Assembly: GCF_002994745.2 (NCBI RefSeq)
Contig: NC_037090.1
Span: 20,572,001 to 20,636,000 of the forward strand
Source of the DNA: Rosa chinensis
Lineage: Eukaryota; Streptophyta; Magnoliopsida; Rosales; Rosaceae
Length of the DNA: 64,000 nt
Direction of reading: 5' to 3'
The position numbers were made by a program, and so were the translations under genes. A model generated the notes under the pieces. That model was not told the origin of the DNA. It made no database searches and saw nothing but the letters and a program-made list of their open reading frames with translations. Below, in pieces: positions 58,685 to 64,000 of the stretch (its first letter is position 1; every line of letters starts with the position of its first letter).

Positions 58685-59965
58685 GTCCTAACCAAGGTTT
58701 TAAATATCTGCGATATATCCGATATCTCCCCCGATGTCTCCTTTTTTCGACGGACCGATATATTTAGGGGGGTAAATATCTTATCTTTCACCGTTTCTGC
58801 GAAATTTCTCCGACATCGTCAAATATCCCCGATATATTAGATATTTACGATATATCCCCGATAAAGTGAAGAAATATCTGTAAAATTTGAGGTAAAAATA
58901 TGGCTGTTTTTTTTTTTTTTCCCTTTGGGGCTTATAGTCTTTGATTGCTGACTAGTGAGCAGTGACTATTGTTTATTTACACTCATTCGGACAAGAGGGG
59001 CAGATAGATGCTTATGTTTGTCTCTTTTTATTGATTTTAAATTATGGTGAAGCCCTAAAAAGCTGGTTCATGCCTAATTGCCTAGACAATCTCTATTGGT
59101 GATAATACTGATGATAAAAAAGCTCCAATTATTTAAAAGTAGTAATGGATGGTGACCTAATTCCCCAATCCCTAGTTCCCTACTCTTGTTGTCTGGTCCT
59201 AGGCTATGGTGATAATACAGATAGTTCTGATGATGGTGGAGAGGGTGGAAGCGGAACAGGTGGTGGAGGTGAAAGACATGACTATGGAGAATTTTCTGTG
59301 GATGGAGGATTCCAATTTACATGTGAAGGTAATTTTGATCATACCACCCAAGATGAAGACCACGGAGTGAGAACAGCTGGCCATGGTGCTCAAGAGAAGA
59401 CCCGATATGGGAGGAGGACAAGAGATGCAACTGATGATCAAAGTACCCCATCTGATGTTTCTTCAATTGCCTTAAGTTTTGACTCAATCAGTTTAAGCAC
59501 AGAGCGCAGTGGGATCTCAAATGAATCTCATGAAGGCAACAATCAATTTGGTTATGATGCTTATGGATATAATCAATATGGAGAAGTATATGATCAGTCA
59601 TCTAATTGGGTTCATCCTTATTATCCCCTTATAGGAGAAACAGTCGGCAGCTCTAAAGAGATCTATAACTATCATGTTCATCACTACAATTCGCACTATA
59701 TGGGTCATATGTCTTGGTCTGATTATTGCATTTTCGTAGACCAGCGAGCGGCTTTTCAACCGCCTAGAGTCTCTTTTTGGATGTAGATGAAGTTGACATT
59801 CATATGTATTTATATGTAGTTCTAAATTTCTAATAAATTTACTTTTTTCAAAAACGACATTTTCTTACCCTGTATCCCCGATATATCCCCGATATTTCCG
59901 ACATCACCCTTTTTCAAAGTACCGATATATACAACGATACCGATATTTAAAACCTTGGTCTTAAC
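58685..59965. mobile_element. hAT element A with near-perfect 8-bp TSD
   Basis: The element is 58693-59957 (1265 bp). Ends are CAAGGTTTTAAATATC and GATATTTAAAACCTTG. The flanks GTCCTAAC (58685-58692) and GTCTTAAC (59958-59965) differ at one base. Subterminal DNA is filled with CGATAT/ATATCC motifs. Its 3' 150 bp and 5' 180 bp match the neighbouring hAT B closely. It carries one long open frame. Confidence 0.92.
59145..59786 (+). CDS. Acidic/Gly-Tyr-rich frame inside hAT A, likely hAT transposase tail
   Basis: 213 codons open. An acidic Gly-rich stretch (DSSDDGGEGGSGTGGGGE) is followed by FSVDGGFQFT, DHTTQDEDHG, Ser-rich sequence and a Tyr-rich tail (FGYDAYGYNQYGEVYD). This composition is like the C-terminal extension of BED/hAT-family transposases in plants. 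The catalytic and dimerisation domains are missing, so it is an internally deleted derivative and not a host gene. The assignment rests on composition and context, not on a conserved motif. Confidence 0.5.
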   Translation: MDGDLIPQSLVPYSCCLVLGYGDNTDSSDDGGEGGSGTGGGGERHDYGEFSVDGGFQFTCEGNFDHTTQDEDHGVRTAGHGAQEKTRYGRRTRDATDDQSTPSDVSSIALSFDSISLSTERSGISNESHEGNNQFGYDAYGYNQYGEVYDQSSNWVHPYYPLIGETVGSSKEIYNYHVHHYNSHYMGHMSWSDYCIFVDQRAAFQPPRVSFWM

Positions 59966-60274
59966 TCAACTAACACTTTAAACATCAATTTACACACAAT
60001 TTTTATTTTAAATATATTTTTATTTGTCAAATCACGTTTTACCATAATTGCTGGATGATAGGTACTGCGTACAAGGTTTTAAATATCTGCGATATTTCCT
60101 ATATCTCCCCGATATCTCCTTTTTTCGACGGACCGATATATCTAGGGGGTAAATATCTTATCTTTTACCGTTTCTGTGAAATTTCTCCGACATCGTCAAA
60201 TATCCCCGATATATTAGATATTTACGATATATCCCTGATAAAGTGAAGAAATATCTGTAAAATTTGAGCTAAAA

Positions 60275-61430
60275 AAAAAACTCAGTAATTCTCTAAATGA
60301 AAATCTGTGTGAAGAGAGATCTCCTAAAGACAAATCTGAGTGCGGAGAAATCCCCTCAAGGTGAATCTAGGTAGAGGTGGCAAACGTGCTAGCCCGGCCA
60401 GACCCATTTTAAGTGGGCCTAGTCATGTTTTGTGCCGTGCTTGGGCCGGCCCATTTATTATCGTGCTGGGCTCATGCCGACCCATTTACTTAAACATTAA
60501 GCCCGGTCTGGCCCATGGTTCGAGCCCATATCGTGTCGGCTCGTGCTCGTGCCTACCCACTATAAAGCACGATTTTAAAATCTTAATTTGAATAAATAAA
60601 AAATTATTTTATTTAACTATTTAGAAAATTCAAATAAATTAAGTTCTACAATGTTTTTCTCAATCTTAGCTTTTTAAGATTAGTTTTCTAATAATTTTTT
60701 ATATTCCACTACAAGAAATGAAGAAAGAAAAAAAATAACTCAAAATATATTGCTTTTAGTATATTATTGTGAGATTAATCTTTATTAATATAATGAAGAT
60801 TTAGTATCATATTATTCTTTCCTTCATTCTATAGTTGTATTATTATGATATTAGTCTTTATTCATAAACATATATTTAATATTTAGAAAAAATACTTTAT
60901 GTCAAAACAAGGATATAATGTTTTTTTTCACTATTTTGACAACATAAAAGAAATAACATTGGTAGAATTGTCATGAGATTTTAAATAAGGAGGTCTAATA
61001 TTCAAATCTCATCATTGTAATTTTTTAATATTTTTAAAAACAAAATGAAATTTTGTGTTTCAAATGGCCGGCCCAAATATGTCTTGTTCGGGCCTTGTCG
61101 GGCCCATTACGGGCTCGGGCCAGGCCAAATGGCCAATATTCCTAGGCCCAACCCGGTCCGTTATTCTAACGTGCTCGGATCATGCCGGGCCACTAACGGG
61201 CTTGGGCGGTGCCAGGCCGCATTTAAGCGTGCAGTGCTCGTGCTTAGCGGCCCGTTTGCCACCTCTAAATCTAGGTGAGTAGAAAATCCCCTCAAAGCGA
61301 ATCTAGGTGAGGAAAAAAAATCCCCTCAAGGCGAATCTAGGTGAGGAGAAATACCCTCAAGGCGATTTTGGGTGAGAAGTAATTCTCTAAAAGTCTAAAT
61401 GCAAATCTGTGTGAGGAGAGATTTTGTACT
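60275..61430. repeat. Tandem array of about 31-33 bp units, interrupted by hAT C
   Basis: Units of the form GAATCTAGGTGAGGAGAAAT + CCCCTCAAGGC recur about six times (60300-60371 and 61268-61430). The array appears specific to element B. hAT C inserted into one unit and duplicated AATCTAGG. Confidence 0.85.
60364..61275. mobile_element. hAT element C nested in B
   Basis: The element is 60372-61267 (896 bp). Perfect 14-bp inverted repeats TAGAGGTGGCAAAC / GTTTGCCACCTCTA; exact 8-bp duplication AATCTAGG (60364-60371, 61268-61275). Subterminal GGCCCGGGC-type motifs resemble those of the hAT in Copia 1. No transposase; the interior is AT-rich. Confidence 0.95.
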
Positions 61431-61848
61431 GTGTAGTCTGTAACTATGTCTGTAACTCTGTAGGTAGTTTGTAACTCTGTAATTGAATAATAGAAAGAAG
61501 ATACAGCCATAAAGGTTCAATTATTTAAATGAGGCCAAATGACATTGCAGAAGAAAGTCAAGGAACCATATATGGATGACATGATGAGAAGAGAGTGCAG
61601 AGTACGGAGTATTAAATTTTGGCTATGCATCTTGAAATTTTTTGGCTTTTCAAGAGCCTAGAGTCTCTTTTTGGATGTAGATGAAGTTAACATTCATATG
61701 TATTTATATATAGTTCTAAATTTCTAAAAAATTGACTTTTTTCAAAAACGACATTTTGTTATCCTGTATCCCTGATATTTCTGATGTCTCCCTTTTTCAA
61801 AATACCGATACGTATGAAGATACCGATATTTAAAACCTTGACTGCGTA

Positions 61849-62358
61849 TAATACCCAAGTCGTTTGCCCTTTTATGATTCCTACATCCTAACATGCTTTG
61901 CTTCGTACCCAAGTCGTTTGCCCTTTTATCGTTCCTACTTCCTACTTCATAAAGTGACATATACACTTGCAAAAATGATAAGGTATGCTTTTCTCTGTTT
62001 TTTTTTTTTTGGTCTTTTTTTTTTTTTTTTGGTCATAATAAGATATATAAACTGTTCAGACATTAGTTGGTTTCAGCAATCGGTCATCAGTTAATTAATT
62101 TTTGCAAAATGATGTAATCGCCGTACATTTATTAATCATATCGAATGGGCGAATTCAAGTATTGATTATACGTATGATATAAATAGTAATATTTCATGTC
62201 AAACATTTTCTAAACGAATCACAATGCATGGCTGAACTCATTTTATCTATCTAGGAGGAATTAGTACAGTTATATAGAGCTAATTGAGTAGTTTGTTTGT
62301 ATATATACTGTGTTTAACCACAACAGAAGAAGAATAAGAAAAAATAAGTGTCACGCTA
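61849..62358. other. Spacer between hAT B and the F-box gene
   Basis: A duplicated block ACCCAAGTCGTTTGCCCTTT appears at about 61853 and 61909. T runs are present near 62000-62030. The last 100-200 bases before 62359 are probably F-box 3' UTR. Confidence 0.6.
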
Positions 62359-63420
62359 TCATCTGCACAAAATAAATAACCAAAAAAGGAAAAACCCCAA
62401 TACGCCAAAAGTGACACACAAAGTGTCTAATGTCCCTTCTGTCCTCTTCTTCTTCTCCTTCCTTTCCCTCTTCCTCTCCAAGTAGTCTCCGTATCTCCTC
62501 CTTCCCTCCTCCCCTCTCCTCCCATTCCTCCCCTTTCTGCCCTCCAACCCCCTCTGCAAAATTACCAAACCGTCCTTCCCGTTCAAATGCATTCCGTCCA
62601 TGTCCTCCACCTGCAGGCTCACCTCCCTCACCTGCAACTCTCCTCCCTCCGACCCAGCGCCGCACGTCACCACGATCCCGCACTGCACGAACTCCGACGC
62701 CGTCCCTCTCTGGCCGGGAAGAATCGACGCGAACCGCGCGTGCACCTCACCGCTCAGCCAGTGCCGCTGCACCGAAACCGCCGTGTGGCTCGAGAGGTTC
62801 ATAGCGCGCCGTCCCACGGGGTCGATCAGAATCCAGCTCAGCCTCAGTTCCTCCCCCAGATAGCGACACGTGTCGGCCTCCTGCCCCACCGGGTACTTCA
62901 CCGGCGTCGGAACCACGTCCTTGGGGTCCAGCAGGTCAATCCGGAACGGCGAGCACGTGAACCATCCGCTCACAGTCTCCGTCTCCACCACCTTGCTGAA
63001 GATGAGCTTGTCACCGTGGTAGATATCGACGGCGGAGATTAGCTCAGTCGGACTGTCGTGATGATCGGCGGCAGCGGCTGCGGAGTCTAAGTTGGCGAGA
63101 AGCGGGAAGGAGTCGGAGAAGAAAGAGAAGGCGCCGTCGGGGAAGGTGGAGATGACTTGGCGGAGACGTGGCGTTGTGGTGGAGGGCCACGTGGAGTGGC
63201 AGATGTTGGCCCAGATGCGGTGGTCGGAGGCGAGGGAGTGGAGCTGGAAGGAGGTGCAGGCGGCGGAGGCGAGAGTGGGGCCGTCGAGGCGGGTGAGGAT
63301 GTGAGTTTGAATTATGTCGGGATGGACGGCGGAGATCGAAGCGGAGGAGTCTTCATCGACGGTGGTTGACGGAGGTTGGTGGGAGAAGCGAGCCATCGGA
63401 CGGTGAGACCAGGTTTGCAA
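62359..63420 (-). CDS. F-box protein, At2g27310-like
   Basis: A single intronless exon of 353 aa. The F-box covers about residues 32-75 (HPDIIQTHILTRLDGPTLA...C...HSLASDHRIWANIC) and would bind SKP1 in an SCF ubiquitin ligase. The rest matches an intronless plant F-box subfamily: TWPSTTTPRLRQVISTFP, FFSDSFPLL, ELISAVDIYHGDKLIFSK, VSGWFTCSPFRIDLLDPKD, LRLSWILIDPVGRRAMNLSS and VSVQRHWLSGEVHARFA. The C-terminus has a Lys/Arg/Glu-rich stretch (about 298-325) and a hydrophobic tail (FGVLGFFLFWLFIL, about 336-349) that may anchor it to a membrane. Targets are unknown. The start could instead be Met9 (MARFSH at 63396). Long plus-strand open frames over it are antisense shadows of GC-rich codons. Confidence 0.93.
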   Translation of the reverse strand: MQTWSHRPMARFSHQPPSTTVDEDSSASISAVHPDIIQTHILTRLDGPTLASAACTSFQLHSLASDHRIWANICHSTWPSTTTPRLRQVISTFPDGAFSFFSDSFPLLANLDSAAAAADHHDSPTELISAVDIYHGDKLIFSKVVETETVSGWFTCSPFRIDLLDPKDVVPTPVKYPVGQEADTCRYLGEELRLSWILIDPVGRRAMNLSSHTAVSVQRHWLSGEVHARFASILPGQRGTASEFVQCGIVVTCGAGSEGGELQVREVSLQVEDMDGMHLNGKDGLVILQRGLEGRKGRNGRRGEEGRRRYGDYLERKRERKEKKKRTEGTLDTLCVTFGVLGFFLFWLFILCR

Positions 63421-63486
63421 ATTAGTTGGGAGCAGAGGAAGGTACGAAGTCTAGTTTCAAGTGAGTCGAGGTTCGTATTCTAGGGT

Positions 63487-63494
63487 TTATATAG
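63487..63494 (-). promoter_or_regulatory. TATA box of the F-box gene
   Basis: On the minus strand CTATATAAACCCTAG places TATATAAA about 67 bp before the start codon. It runs directly into AAACCCTAG, a telo-box-like motif common near transcription starts of plant growth-related genes. Confidence 0.7.
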
Positions 63495-64000
63495 CGGTGT
63501 GGAAATGAGGGGAGCACTTAAAGTCAAGACACTAGCTAGGTTAAATTATTGACCTTCTAATTTCCAATTAATAACGAGATTGCCACTCACTTCTTCGACG
63601 TATTTCATGTTTGACTGCTCCGCCGTTGCCATTACTCATTTTGCACTGGTTTTGACTTGCAAGGTTGCACTGGAAATTGGTAGCAATTAAAAACCCAGAA
63701 AGCTAACGATCAGACCAGTGCCTATTGGCTAGAAACGTGTTTGTTAATTATCCCGTCATGTTAACAACTTTTCCTTTTCCTTGTAACCTTGTTCCCTCTT
63801 TTATGCTTTAGTTAATTACCGTACTAGGCTGGGCATAATTTCAAGGGTCCTTGACTAAAAGCACTAAAATTGGCCAAAATTATCACACTTACCCCAACAA
63901 CAAATTTTTATTCTCACTTATCCTATTAAAGCAAAATGACAGTTATGCCCTTCACTTAATTAATTAATTATATCTGCCTCTCTCTCTCTCTCTCTCTCTC
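63495..64000. other. Upstream DNA of the F-box gene with microsatellites
   Basis: Holds the distal promoter, an (ATTA)n run near 63954-63971 and a (CT)n microsatellite from 63978 that continues past the window edge. No other gene is seen. Confidence 0.75.

Larger units (their letters stand above)
60064..61848. mobile_element. hAT element B, sister of A, split by hAT C
   Basis: The element is 60072-61840, with the same ends as element A (CAAGGTTTTAAATATC...GATATTTAAAACCTTG) and an exact 8-bp duplication ACTGCGTA (60064-60071, 61841-61848). Without the nested hAT C and its extra TSD copy it is 865 bp. No coding remains. The right part (61640-61840) closely repeats the 3' end of element A, including the CTAGAGTCTCTTTTTGGATG stretch. 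Confidence 0.93.

Noticed and set aside
62430..63369. Several long plus-strand open frames (up to 151 codons)
   Set aside because: They are antisense shadows of the GC-rich F-box coding exon, with Arg/Pro/Ser-biased composition.

Overview
The window is nuclear DNA from a flowering plant, almost certainly a eudicot. It has spliced genes with GT-AG introns, a Casparian-strip membrane protein, a plant-type mitochondrial fission factor, and a dense layer of plant transposable elements. Gene content and repeat style would suit Rosaceae, but that is a guess from general impression, not a demonstrated assignment. No CRISPR, operon or prokaryotic feature is present.

Six genes look complete and functional. 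Exon joins were worked out by hand; every one keeps frame and the totals divide exactly into codons. They are CYP18-2-like cyclophilin (minus, 6387-8460, 164 aa), ELM1-like mitochondrial fission protein (plus, 8638-12166, 392 aa), a CASP (plus, 13264-14290, 199 aa), mRNA-decapping DCP1 (plus, 22420-26254, 371 aa), an organellar small RRM protein like SRBP11 (plus, 28194-29706, 132 aa) and a single-exon F-box protein (minus, 62359-63420, 353 aa). A seventh locus (minus, 582-1259) is a truncated PHD-finger protein. Its 3' end and downstream DNA resemble the last exon and 3' flank of the cyclophilin gene about 5.7 kb away. The cyclophilin and ELM1 genes are divergent, with only 177 bp between their start codons.

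The rest is mostly mobile DNA, much of it nested, with target-site duplications (TSDs) readable by eye. In order: a 5'-truncated Copia fragment (1611-3345); a full-length decayed Copia (14930-22114, TSD CATCC) carrying a hAT element (19234-20388, TSD CTCGTAAT) and ending 305 bp before the DCP1 start codon; a LINE RNase H remnant (27.3-27.9 kb); a palindromic element lying in a TA microsatellite and split by a probable 2.6-kb solo LTR (30312-32886); LINE tails (33.4-34.0 kb, one with a 14-bp TSD and poly-A); a 7.7-kb CACTA element (34087-41792, TSD GAA) carrying a decayed Transposase_24/Ulp1-like protease gene; two Mutator-like elements (41950-43075 and 44335-45972, 9-bp TSDs); a small hAT-like element (46403-46840); a LINE ORF1 remnant (48150-49538); a second Copia (49671-55225, TSD ACAAC); a poly-A retroposed fragment (55245-55539); and a cluster of two sister hAT elements (58693-59957, 60072-61840), the second split by a third hAT (60372-61267).

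The most interesting observations are these. Both complete Copia elements have a primer-binding site that appears to match the anticodon arm of tRNA-Ile, with C placed opposite the inosine wobble position. The PHD gene tail looks as if it came from the cyclophilin 3' end. Two unrelated inverted-repeat elements sit inside TA microsatellites. The CACTA element combines a transposase-type domain with a Ulp1-like protease and shows no recognisable TNPD/Tnp2. Copia 2 has young LTRs but long-dead coding regions. No wholly new functional system could be demonstrated.
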